Source of the DNA: an uncultured Acidimicrobium sp.
Lineage (GTDB): Bacteria; Actinomycetota; Acidimicrobiia; Acidimicrobiales; Ilumatobacteraceae
Length of the DNA: 7,134 nt
Direction of reading: 5' to 3'
Assembly (NCBI GenBank): GCA_903853285.1
Contig: CAINTF010000006.1
Coordinates: forward strand, 1-7,134
Shown here: positions 1 to 7,134 of the stretch, one piece after another
Numbering within the stretch: the stretch's first letter is position 1
Layout: each line of letters starts with the position of its first letter
The notes under the pieces: model-generated
The model's input: only the letters and a program-made list of their open reading frames with translations
Told to the model about the DNA's origin: nothing
Database searches by the model: none
Translations under genes and position numbers: made by a program

Positions 1-649
1 CGTTGTGTAACCAACCGCGCATCAGAGGGAGCGGCATCTGTGCGCTCGAGAGATACAGCACCACAAACATGGTGAGCTGCATCACGGCGGCACCGCGCAT
101 GTCGCGAAATCTAAACGCAAGCCCTAAACCCCAGCCGAGCGAAATTGTCGAGACGCCAATAGCCGCAACGAGCAAGGTCAACAACCCGAGTAGACCACCT
201 GTGAATCGAACACCCAACAGCATGCCCATTGGGATAACGAATGCGCACAAAATTGCAGCTCGTACCCACGCGGTGAGTAGTGGACCGATGATGAGTGAGC
301 GACGCGGTGCTGGCGACATTAATAGTCGATCATAGAAACGAGTCTCGATGTCGCGGATTGTTGAGAAGCCAAGGCCAATGCCGCTAAATGCAGCACCAAA
401 ACAAATTCCGAGTGGCATAAACCAGTTGACCGAGCGATCGGTAGGGAATCCCGGCAGTCTGGTGATTGCGGCAAATGTTCCCGCAAATGCAATCATCGTG
501 AATACTGGCATCGCCATCGCTGGAAAGAACGCCGAAGGTAGGCGTCGAATGTTTCGAATGCCTCGAAATGCCAAACCGCGGGCGCTGCGCATAGTTGTCG
601 GTTTTGCAACTGATGAGGTGACTGGTGCAGTTGTCAATTGTGTACTCAT
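1..649 (-). CDS. ABC-2 type exporter permease, second of two (partial, C-terminus beyond left edge)
   Basis: Membrane subunit of an ABC-2 exporter, probably the partner of the ATPase and permease genes just upstream. I translated it by hand: it is open from ATG at 649-647 to base 1, giving 216 residues with no stop. It has a basic cytoplasmic N-terminus (about 1-38) and hydrophobic segments near 40-60, 76-96, 119-140, 150-178 and 188-204. At 100-113 it carries DIETRFYDRLLMSP, the cytoplasmic loop motif typical of ABC-2 permeases. The neighbouring permease has the matching DIEIGFFDRLLLAP and a similar PGFP loop, so the two are diverged paralogues. The ATG overlaps the TGA of the upstream permease by four bases (ATGA). 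No clear Shine-Dalgarno is seen, so translational coupling is likely. Family members have about 250-290 residues, so roughly the last 40-70 are missing. The substrate cannot be told from sequence. Confidence 0.88.
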   Translation of the reverse strand, partial: MSTQLTTAPVTSSVAKPTTMRSARGLAFRGIRNIRRLPSAFFPAMAMPVFTMIAFAGTFAAITRLPGFPTDRSVNWFMPLGICFGAAFSGIGLGFSTIRDIETRFYDRLLMSPAPRRSLIIGPLLTAWVRAAILCAFVIPMGMLLGVRFTGGLLGLLTLLVAAIGVSTISLGWGLGLAFRFRDMRGAAVMQLTMFVVLYLSSAQMPLPLMRGWLHN

Positions 650-1470
650 AAAGCAGCCAACTTTCGGCGTAGTTCTTTTAATGCGAACAAAATTGCGGCT
701 AAGCAAAGCAGGGCAGGAACAAGGAGTGATCGAACCACTGCAGAGAAAGAAAACCCATCGAGAACGAGAGAGCGCAAACCTTCAACGAGGTACGAAATTG
801 GGTTGATGTCGGCGATTCGTTTGTATGCGCCGCTCATTGTCTCGCGTGGGAAGAATGCGCTCGAGAAAAACAGCAAAACAAACAGCAAGGGAAATGCTCC
901 CTGTACTGCTTCGGCCGAACCAGTACGAATAGCAACCGACGACATGATGGCACCAATAGCGAGTGAAACGATTCCGCCCGACAACACCATCACTAGAGCT
1001 CCAGGAATTCCAGCAGAGATTGGTGCATGAAATGGTACGAGTACGGCAAGGAAGAATGCTGATTGGAAGAACCCGAAAAGCGCACTACCGGCAAGGCGTC
1101 CGAGCAAAATACCTGTGCGAGTTGTTGGTGCAAGTAGCAAACGATCAAAGAAACCAATTTCGATGTCGGTGGCTAGGGCTGCAGCACCTGTTACCGAACC
1201 GAACAACACACCTTGAACGATTGTGGACGCAAGTGTGAATTGCATAAACGACTCAACTTTTGGGAATCCAGGAATTGAGGTTGTCTTGCTGAAACTTGAT
1301 GCGCTGAGTACCGCAAAAAATATGGGGAAAAACATGCTCGGCGCAATGAGTGCAGGTTGGCGTGCGATCTCGTAGGTGGAGCGCTTAGCCATAGCAATGG
1401 TTTGGCGAATTGAAAGTTGTCGGCTGCGCGCCGTTGTCTCAATTGCAACATCTGCTGTTGCGACGGTCAT
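646..1470 (-). CDS. ABC-2 type exporter permease, first of two (DrrB-like)
   Basis: Integral membrane subunit that should form the translocation path together with the downstream permease, powered by the DrrA-like ATPase encoded immediately upstream. It has 274 residues, normal for the family. A hydrophilic N-terminus (1-38) precedes six predicted membrane segments near 41-57, 79-100, 122-146, 155-180, 190-208 and 248-264. The loop after the second segment holds DIEIGFFDRLLLAP (102-115), the conserved ABC-2 coupling-type motif. NPISYLVEGLRSL (223-235) near the C-terminus is also typical of DrrB-like permeases. The start ATG (1470-1468) overlaps the ATPase stop TGA as ATGA, with a GAGGG Shine-Dalgarno about nine bases upstream inside the ATPase gene. 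The tight overlaps show one transcriptional and translational unit. Drug, lipid or glycan export are all possible. The family assignment is firm but the substrate is unknown. Confidence 0.92.
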   Translation of the reverse strand: MTVATADVAIETTARSRQLSIRQTIAMAKRSTYEIARQPALIAPSMFFPIFFAVLSASSFSKTTSIPGFPKVESFMQFTLASTIVQGVLFGSVTGAAALATDIEIGFFDRLLLAPTTRTGILLGRLAGSALFGFFQSAFFLAVLVPFHAPISAGIPGALVMVLSGGIVSLAIGAIMSSVAIRTGSAEAVQGAFPLLFVLLFFSSAFFPRETMSGAYKRIADINPISYLVEGLRSLVLDGFSFSAVVRSLLVPALLCLAAILFALKELRRKLAAL

Positions 1471-2429
1471 GCTTTAGCACCCTCGAGACGGTGGCCAGTT
1501 GCTTCTGCGAAGACGTCGTCAAGACTTGGCTCATTTATTTCGAGATGCTGAACTCGCACTGAAGCCTCGTCGAGTTTGCGCACAACGTCGGTAACAACAT
1601 TGGCGCCACCGCGCAAGCCAACGCCAAGCGATCCCTCGGCTGTTGGGCGCATGTCGCCGAACGTTGCAAGTACGGCTTTGGCGCGCTCGGTTTGATCCGA
1701 TGGAACGGTGATCAGGAGTGTTGGAAATCCGACGCCGGCTTTGAGATCTTGTGGTTTTCCTTCGCGCACGATTTTGCCTGCGTCAATAATGGCAATGCGA
1801 TCTGCAAGTTGGTCCGCTTCTTCTAGATACTGCGTAGTCAACATAACGGTTGTGCCTTCGTTGTTCAGGCGACGTACTTCTTCCCACAACGACATGCGGC
1901 TCATCGGATCCAAACCAGTTGTTGGTTCATCGAGGAATAAAACAGTTGGTTGATGAATCAGGGCGAGTGCCAAGTCGAGTCGGCGACGCATTCCACCTGA
2001 GTATGTGCCAACACGACGATCTGCCGCAGCAGTGAGACCGACTCTTTCGAGCAACTCACTCGCACGATTTTTCATTTGAGCTTGTGGAATTCCGTACAGC
2101 ACTGCTTGCAAGCGCAGCAATTCGGTACCAGTCATCAATGGGTCAATCGCTGCATCTTGTAGCGCAACACCAATGCGACGACGTACTTCGTCAGGGTGCT
2201 TCGCAACATCGAAACCTGCGACGGTTGCTGTTCCAGAAGTTGGGCGAAGCAGGGTGGTGAGCATGCGCACCGCAGTAGATTTTCCTGCACCGTTCGGTCC
2301 AAGAAATCCAAAGATCTCGCCAGTTTTTACTGTGATGTCGATGCCATCGACAGCTTTGACATCTCCGAAATATCGAACAAGGTTTTGGGCAACAATTGGG
2401 TCAGCATGTGAACTGGATAAGGAATTCAT
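1467..2429 (-). CDS. ABC transporter ATP-binding protein, DrrA (daunorubicin-resistance) family
   Basis: Cytoplasmic ATPase that energises export through the two ABC-2 permeases encoded after it. The 320 residues show a complete nucleotide-binding domain: Walker A GPNGAGKS (44-51), Q-loop glutamine at 91, signature YSGGM (143-147) and Walker B VLFLDEP with catalytic Glu168. TTQYLEEADQLADRI follows from 198. Gln200 sits where most ABC ATPases have the H-loop histidine, which is characteristic of the DrrA subfamily and so not a defect. The C-terminal region (about 235-320) is the usual DrrA extension ending in a PSLDDVF motif (301-307), which is widely conserved in ABC-2 ATPases. The ATG at 2429 has no Shine-Dalgarno, but a TAAAAT box lies six bases before it, suggesting leaderless expression. 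DrrA homologues export antibiotics in producers, but most actinobacterial copies have no known substrate, so resistance should not be assumed. Confidence 0.94.
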   Translation of the reverse strand: MNSLSSSHADPIVAQNLVRYFGDVKAVDGIDITVKTGEIFGFLGPNGAGKSTAVRMLTTLLRPTSGTATVAGFDVAKHPDEVRRRIGVALQDAAIDPLMTGTELLRLQAVLYGIPQAQMKNRASELLERVGLTAAADRRVGTYSGGMRRRLDLALALIHQPTVLFLDEPTTGLDPMSRMSLWEEVRRLNNEGTTVMLTTQYLEEADQLADRIAIIDAGKIVREGKPQDLKAGVGFPTLLITVPSDQTERAKAVLATFGDMRPTAEGSLGVGLRGGANVVTDVVRKLDEASVRVQHLEINEPSLDDVFAEATGHRLEGAKA

Positions 2430-2435
2430 AGAACA

Positions 2436-2441
2436 ATTTTA
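2436..2441 (-). promoter_or_regulatory. Putative -10 box of a leaderless promoter for the ABC exporter operon
   Basis: The transcribed strand reads TAAAAT, then six bases (TGTTCT), then the ATG of the ATPase gene. If transcription starts seven bases after the box, as is usual, the first transcribed base is the A of the start codon. No Shine-Dalgarno precedes this ATG, which fits a leaderless message. No good -35 hexamer stands at 16-18 bases; TTGTGA is present but only 13 bases away. Extended or -35-poor promoters are common in actinobacteria. The box is seen; promoter function is inferred. Confidence 0.5.
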
Positions 2442-2454
2442 CGACTGGTGTCGT
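2441..2454. promoter_or_regulatory. 14-base palindrome touching the -10 box (possible operator)
   Basis: ACGAC-TGGT-GTCGT on the plus strand is a perfect five-base inverted repeat with a four-base centre, lying in the gap upstream of the exporter operon. Its left end shares one base with the putative TAAAAT box, so a protein bound here would block RNA polymerase. No regulator gene is visible in the window. A five-base stem without a U-tract is too weak for a convincing intrinsic terminator of the upstream hydroxylase gene. A chance palindrome remains possible. Confidence 0.3.
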
Positions 2455-2477
2455 TCACAAGCACTATCGGGATTGAT

Positions 2478-4760
2478 TTAGTTGGCTGACTGAATTGCGC
2501 TCCACACTCGTTCTGGAGTGGCAGGCATGTCGATGTGACGCACGCCCATGTGGGTGAGTGCGTCTACAACGGCCGATTGCACTGCAGGAGTGGAGCCGAT
2601 AGTGCCCGACTCGCCGATGCCTTTTGCGCCAAGTGGGTTGCGGGGCGTTGGTGTCTCCATGTGGATTACTTCGAAGCTCGGCAACTCTGCAGCCGAAATA
2701 AATGCGTAGTCGGCAAAATTGGAAGTAATCGGGTTGCCGTCTGCGTCGTAGCGAACCTCTTCCAATAGTGCTTGCGCAGCACCTTGGCCAATGCCACCAT
2801 GGATTTGGCCATCCAAAATCAACGGGTTGATGACTCGGCCAGCATCGTCGCAAGCAACATGCTTGATCAAAGTGACTTTGCCAGTCTCGGTATCAACTTC
2901 AACAACCGATACGTGAGCACCAAACGGAAATGTTGCGCCGTTGGACACAAAGTTTGATTCTTGAATCAACCCACCATCAGCGGCAAGTGCAGACGAAATG
3001 TCGGCCCATGTTTTTGCCACTGCTGGAGTTCCTGCCACATGAAACGCAGCGGTGAACTTGTCGAACACCACGTCGTCTTCGTTGGCCTCGAGCAAACGAG
3101 CTGCATGTTTGCGTGCTTGCTCGACGAGTTCTTTTGAAGCCTGGTGCACTGCAGCACCACCTTGTTGTAATGAACGTGAGCCCATGGTGCCACCACCAGT
3201 TGGAACAGCATCGGTGTCACCCCAGACGACATCGATCATGTCCATTGCAATGCCGGTCTCGTCACTCGCCAACATTGACCACGAAGTTACGTGACCTTGT
3301 CCGTGCGGTGATGTGCCGGTGTACACAATTGCGCGACCGTTTGGAAGAATCTCAACCTTGCCGTATTCGCCCGATGAAGTTCCTGCTGTGATTTCTACAT
3401 ACACGCTGATACCTACGCCAAGTTGTTTGGTGCTGCCACTTGCGCGACGAGCAGCTTGGTCTTTGCGAAGTTGTGTGTAGTTGGATGCCTCAAGAACTTT
3501 GTCAAGCGCACCTTCAAAGTCACCTACGTCGTAGGTTTGTCCAATAGATGTAGTGAAAGGCTCGAGAAACTTCGGTATGAGGTTGATGCGTCGCACTTCG
3601 GCAGGATCTTTGCCAAGTTCGAGTGCGAACAAATCCATCGCACGCTCGATTGCTGCAGTTGCCTCTGGGCGTCCTGCGCCACGATACGCAACCATTGGTG
3701 TCGTGTTTGTAGCAACCGAAGTAGTGCGCACTTCAATCACGGGAATGTCGTAGACACCAGAAGCCATCGGGCGGGTCATGAACGGGGCAAGGATTGCGCC
3801 AACATCGACCCACGCACCCGAATCTTGCAGTGCGTGTAACTGGTATGCCTTTACTTTTCCTGCGCGAGTTCCACCAATGGTGATGTATTGAATTTGTCCA
3901 CGTCCATGACCGAGGGCGACCATCGATTCGCTGCGAGTTTCTGTCCAACGAACTGGTTTGCCAACTTGCTTCGCAATTCGTCCCAACAAAAGATCTTCTG
4001 GATACGCATCAATCTTCGCTCCGAAACCACCGCCGACATCTGGAGTGATTACACGAACTTGCCCTGCTTCTAGTGCATTGATCTTCAGAATTGCATCGCG
4101 AGCGCCTTGTGCGTGTTGCGTTGACAGCCATTGCACTAAGCGACCGTTGTCCCATGCGGCTGCGGCACCACGTACTTCAAGCGGGCAAGGTGCTACACGC
4201 TGGTTTACGAACCGACCTTTTACAACAACTTCGCAATCTGCGAACAGTGCATCTCCCGTGTTGTCTGGCATGCCGATTGCTGTCGACTCAAATACAACGT
4301 TGCTTCCGACCTCTTCGTAAATAAGAGTTGATGAAGTCATCGCTTGCTCAACATCGACAAGAACTTCGAGTGCGTCATAGTCAACAATCACGCGTTCAGC
4401 AGCGTCTTCGCCCTGGTTTGCAAATTGGGTGAGCACAACAGCGAGTGGTTCGCCGACGTATCGAACTTTTCCGCTTGCGAGAAGCGTTCGCTTAGCCATG
4501 GGATTAAACGAGGCTTCAACGGGTTGTAGCCCAAGGTCTTGCGCGGTGTAAATAGCAACGACGCCTGACATCGTGAGGGCTTCGGAGACATCGATGCCTG
4601 TGATATTGGCGTGGGCAACGGTTGAGCGAACAAAGGTTGCATGAACTGCGCCGACCAACAACGGCTCGTCGCGCAAGTCGTCAACGTACACACCACCGGT
4701 TGTGAGAAATTTTGGGTCTTCTTTACGAAGAACTCGGTTACCTAAAATGCTTCCAGCCAT
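2478..4760 (-). CDS. Molybdopterin-binding large subunit of xanthine dehydrogenase/CO dehydrogenase family (form II CoxL-like)
   Basis: Catalytic subunit of a molybdenum hydroxylase, which normally oxidises its substrate at a molybdopterin-cytosine-dinucleotide centre and passes electrons to 2Fe-2S and FAD subunits. The 760 residues cover the whole family architecture. The N-terminal a/b hammerhead domain spans about 17-135, including GKVRYVGEPLAVV (97-109). The Mo-cofactor domains follow, with GGGFGAK (243-249), AYRGAGR (358-364), SPHGQGH (484-490), TGGGTMGSRS (521-530) and GAKGIGESG (711-719); Glu717 is the expected catalytic glutamate. AYRGAGR marks form II proteins. Proven aerobic CO dehydrogenases have AYxCSFR with a copper-binding cysteine, absent here, so CO oxidation is unlikely or at least unproven; a purine, aldehyde or other heterocycle are alternatives. 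The ATG at 4760 has a strong GAGGAG five bases upstream. Medium and small subunit genes are absent on both sides, which is unusual. Confidence 0.93.
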   Translation of the reverse strand: MAGSILGNRVLRKEDPKFLTTGGVYVDDLRDEPLLVGAVHATFVRSTVAHANITGIDVSEALTMSGVVAIYTAQDLGLQPVEASFNPMAKRTLLASGKVRYVGEPLAVVLTQFANQGEDAAERVIVDYDALEVLVDVEQAMTSSTLIYEEVGSNVVFESTAIGMPDNTGDALFADCEVVVKGRFVNQRVAPCPLEVRGAAAAWDNGRLVQWLSTQHAQGARDAILKINALEAGQVRVITPDVGGGFGAKIDAYPEDLLLGRIAKQVGKPVRWTETRSESMVALGHGRGQIQYITIGGTRAGKVKAYQLHALQDSGAWVDVGAILAPFMTRPMASGVYDIPVIEVRTTSVATNTTPMVAYRGAGRPEATAAIERAMDLFALELGKDPAEVRRINLIPKFLEPFTTSIGQTYDVGDFEGALDKVLEASNYTQLRKDQAARRASGSTKQLGVGISVYVEITAGTSSGEYGKVEILPNGRAIVYTGTSPHGQGHVTSWSMLASDETGIAMDMIDVVWGDTDAVPTGGGTMGSRSLQQGGAAVHQASKELVEQARKHAARLLEANEDDVVFDKFTAAFHVAGTPAVAKTWADISSALAADGGLIQESNFVSNGATFPFGAHVSVVEVDTETGKVTLIKHVACDDAGRVINPLILDGQIHGGIGQGAAQALLEEVRYDADGNPITSNFADYAFISAAELPSFEVIHMETPTPRNPLGAKGIGESGTIGSTPAVQSAVVDALTHMGVRHIDMPATPERVWSAIQSAN

Positions 4761-4765
4761 TGCAG

Positions 4766-4771
4766 CTCCTC
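4766..4771 (-). promoter_or_regulatory. Ribosome binding site of the molybdenum hydroxylase gene
   Basis: GAGGAG on the transcribed strand, separated by five bases (CTGCA) from the ATG at 4760-4758. It is the clearest Shine-Dalgarno in the window and fixes the start. It contrasts with the eno and exporter ATPase genes, which have none. Confidence 0.75.
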
Positions 4772-4808
4772 TGTGGGGAATAGCAACAAGGTTAGTGATT
4801 GAGAGGCA

Positions 4809-5243
4809 TTACGGAACAAGTGGGTCAAGCGAAATCTTGCCCTTGGCGTCCTGCTGTGCTGCTTCAAGAGTCTTGACAAACATCATCGTCGAAACGATCG
4901 TGTATGGCCAGCGCTCGGGGAGCGTTGTCGAAAGTGCAGGGGTATCCATCATTGGAACTCGGCGCTCCGAAGGGTAGAGATAGCCAAGTTGCGTTCGAAT
5001 GGCATCGCGCAATCCGGAAGGTGATTGCAGATAATTCACTTGGTCCTGCATATTCTCAACGATGTCTTCGTATGCGGCGTATTCCTGTTGCTTGGTATTC
5101 AGCACGCTGCGCTGACTCATCCAGGTGCGTACGGGTACAACGAACAGGGTTGTCGCAAGAGCAAATACCACGAGGACAGTAAGAGGAACCGCAAATGCGC
5201 GAACACCGCGATGGCGAACGAGATGCAGATCGGTACTTGACAC
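4809..5243 (-). CDS. ftsB: FtsB/DivIC-like septum formation initiator family protein
   Basis: Small single-pass membrane protein of the divisome family that, with FtsL and FtsQ partners, helps activate septal wall synthesis. The 144 residues show a short basic cytoplasmic N-terminus (1-16) and one hydrophobic segment (about 17-36). A polar, heptad-like coiled-coil stretch follows (about 42-72, e.g. VLNTKQQEYAAYEDIVENM). The region LQSPSGLRDAIRTQLGYLYPSERRVPM (72-98) matches the 'LxD...A R..LGYV.PGE' ending of DivIC/FtsB proteins. A low-complexity C-terminal tail of about 45 residues is extra. The position directly after eno is the usual actinobacterial location and strongly supports the call, since the sequence itself is weakly conserved. 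The start is GTG at 5243; the frame is open upstream into the eno gene but offers no ATG, GTG or TTG in the gap. Its GGAGGG lies unusually close (no more than one base) to the GTG, so the exact start is less certain. Confidence 0.78.
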   Translation of the reverse strand: MSSTDLHLVRHRGVRAFAVPLTVLVVFALATTLFVVPVRTWMSQRSVLNTKQQEYAAYEDIVENMQDQVNYLQSPSGLRDAIRTQLGYLYPSERRVPMMDTPALSTTLPERWPYTIVSTMMFVKTLEAAQQDAKGKISLDPLVP

Positions 5244-5249
5244 CCCTCC
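5244..5249 (-). promoter_or_regulatory. Shine-Dalgarno of the ftsB-like gene, abnormally close to GTG and inside a possible hairpin
   Basis: The transcribed strand reads GGAGGG immediately followed by the GTG start, far closer than the usual 5-9 bases. The first two bases belong to a possible hairpin spanning 5248-5277: CCATT pairs with AATGG, with an inner GGCT/AGCC stem and a seven-base loop. CTCC at 5279-5282 could pair with GGAG of the site instead. Pairing is seen by eye only and no energy was computed. Confidence 0.35.
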
Positions 5250-5289
5250 ATTGTGGCTGTTGATGAGCCCTAAATGGTGGAGTATGTGG

Positions 5290-6573
<1,284 letters not shown>

Positions 6574-6600
<27 letters not shown>

Positions 6601-7134
6601 TGCATCAAGTTGCTCAAGTGGAGCATTGGCAAGATCGATTTTGCGGGACAGTGCTAGTTGTTCGACCTGCTCAAAACGATGGCGAAATTTGTCACTTGCT
6701 CCGCGGAGAGCTTGCTCGGCATCATGGCCAAGGTGGCGCGACAGATTGACCACGCTAAACAGCAAGTCGCCCAACTCCATTCGCACCGTTTCTGGGTCGC
6801 TATTGAGTGCAACTGCTTGACGAATCTCTGCAGATTCTTCAACTATCTTTTCAAATGCTCCATCGGCATTTGGCCAGTCAAAACCAACATCTGCTGCTCG
6901 TTTTTGAATCTTTGTGGCGTATTGCAGCGAGGGCCCAGACTTGGCCACACCAGTAAATGTGGATGCAGTGCCATCAATTGATTTTTTCTCTGCGCGCTTT
7001 ACTTCATCCCACGTTTGCACCACGTCGTTCGCACTGTTTGCCACAACGTCTCCAAATACATGTGGGTGTCGACGCACCAACTTGTCGTGTATTGAACGTG
7101 CAACATCGGCCATGCTGAAACGGCCCTGCTGTTC
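6574..7134 (-). CDS. mazG: Nucleoside triphosphate pyrophosphohydrolase MazG (partial, N-terminus beyond right edge)
   Basis: Cytoplasmic all-alpha NTP pyrophosphohydrolase that cleaves (d)NTPs to the monophosphate and pyrophosphate, cleaning the nucleotide pool. The 186 visible residues run open to the right edge, so the methionine at 7113 is internal: the frame continues upstream as EQQGRFS. That lies just where full-length MazG reads into DVARxIHDKLVRRHPHVFGD (visible here at about 10-28), the end of the first MazG domain. The second domain follows and holds the metal-binding pattern EESAE (about 99-103) and ELGD (about 120-123), then LLFSVVNLSRHLG and FRHRFEQVE, all typical. Full-length proteins have about 260-330 residues, so the first domain is mostly outside the window. 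The gene ends nine bases before eno, and this pairing recurs in actinobacteria. Its last codon overlaps the putative eno promoter. Confidence 0.93.

Noticed and set aside
348..806. Plus-strand open frames over the left edge (3-335, 348-806, 638-1030)
   Set aside because: They run antisense to the two ABC-2 permeases, which have clear family motifs, membrane segments and coupled starts. Their own translations show no domain.
1827..1838. Missing H-loop histidine (Gln200) in the ABC ATPase as a sign of inactivation
   Set aside because: TTQYLEEADQLADRI with glutamine at this place is the norm for DrrA-family ATPases, and all other nucleotide-binding motifs are intact.
2430..2477. Intrinsic terminator after the hydroxylase gene
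   Set aside because: The only stem is five base pairs and is followed by TAAAATTG, not a run of T, on the transcribed strand.
2478..4760. Calling this gene a genuine (form I) aerobic CO dehydrogenase, coxL
   Set aside because: The active-site loop reads AYRGAGR and not AYxCSFR, so the copper-binding cysteine is missing, and coxM/coxS are absent nearby.
4789..4794. TAACCT as a -10 box for the molybdenum hydroxylase gene
   Set aside because: It fits only TANNNT and has no convincing -35 at a proper distance; such a hexamer is expected by chance. The gene has a normal Shine-Dalgarno and may be read through from ftsB.
5249..5251. ATG just upstream of the ftsB-like GTG as an alternative start
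   Set aside because: It is out of frame with the membrane-segment and coiled-coil reading frame, so it cannot start this protein.
7111..7113. ATG at 7113 as the mazG start
   Set aside because: The frame stays open to the edge and the residues before it (EQQGRFS) continue the conserved MazG sequence, so this methionine is internal.

Overview
All seven protein-coding genes in this window lie on the minus strand, so transcription runs from the right edge to the left edge. No RNA gene, mobile element, CRISPR array or long repeat was found. Base composition is roughly half G+C. The order mazG, eno, ftsB/divIC-like is a familiar actinobacterial housekeeping arrangement. A form II-type molybdenum hydroxylase and a DrrA-like ABC exporter follow it. 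Two genes also carry a TANNNT box six bases before a start codon that has no Shine-Dalgarno, which is an actinobacterial leaderless-transcript pattern. Together these suggest an Actinomycetota genome of moderate G+C, possibly a freshwater or marine Acidimicrobiia lineage. The class-level guess is inference.

Right part (4809-7134): the C-terminal two thirds of mazG (NTP pyrophosphohydrolase) enters from the right edge. Nine bases later comes a complete, catalytically intact enolase gene, and then a small membrane protein of the FtsB/DivIC divisome family starting at GTG. These are household functions: nucleotide-pool cleaning, glycolysis and cell division.

Middle (2478-4760): a complete 760-residue molybdopterin-binding large subunit of the xanthine dehydrogenase/CO dehydrogenase family. 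It carries the AYRGAGR motif of 'form II' CoxL-like proteins, not the AYxCSFR motif of proven aerobic CO dehydrogenases. No FAD (medium) or 2Fe-2S (small) subunit gene lies beside it, and no maturation gene is visible.

Left part (1-2429): a three-gene ABC-2 exporter operon. A DrrA-type ATPase is followed by two different ABC-2 permeases, each joined to the gene before it by a four-base ATGA overlap. The second permease runs off the left edge. It reads open from its ATG at 649 to base 1. The operon appears to start from its own promoter in the 48-base gap after the hydroxylase gene. There, a TAAAAT box sits exactly six bases before the ATG and touches a 14-base palindrome that could be an operator.

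The intergenic gaps are all short (9, 46, 48 and 48 bases), so no stretch over 300 bases lacks a gene. I see no strong new system. The most useful leads are the solitary molybdenum hydroxylase subunit and the repeated leaderless-promoter geometry.
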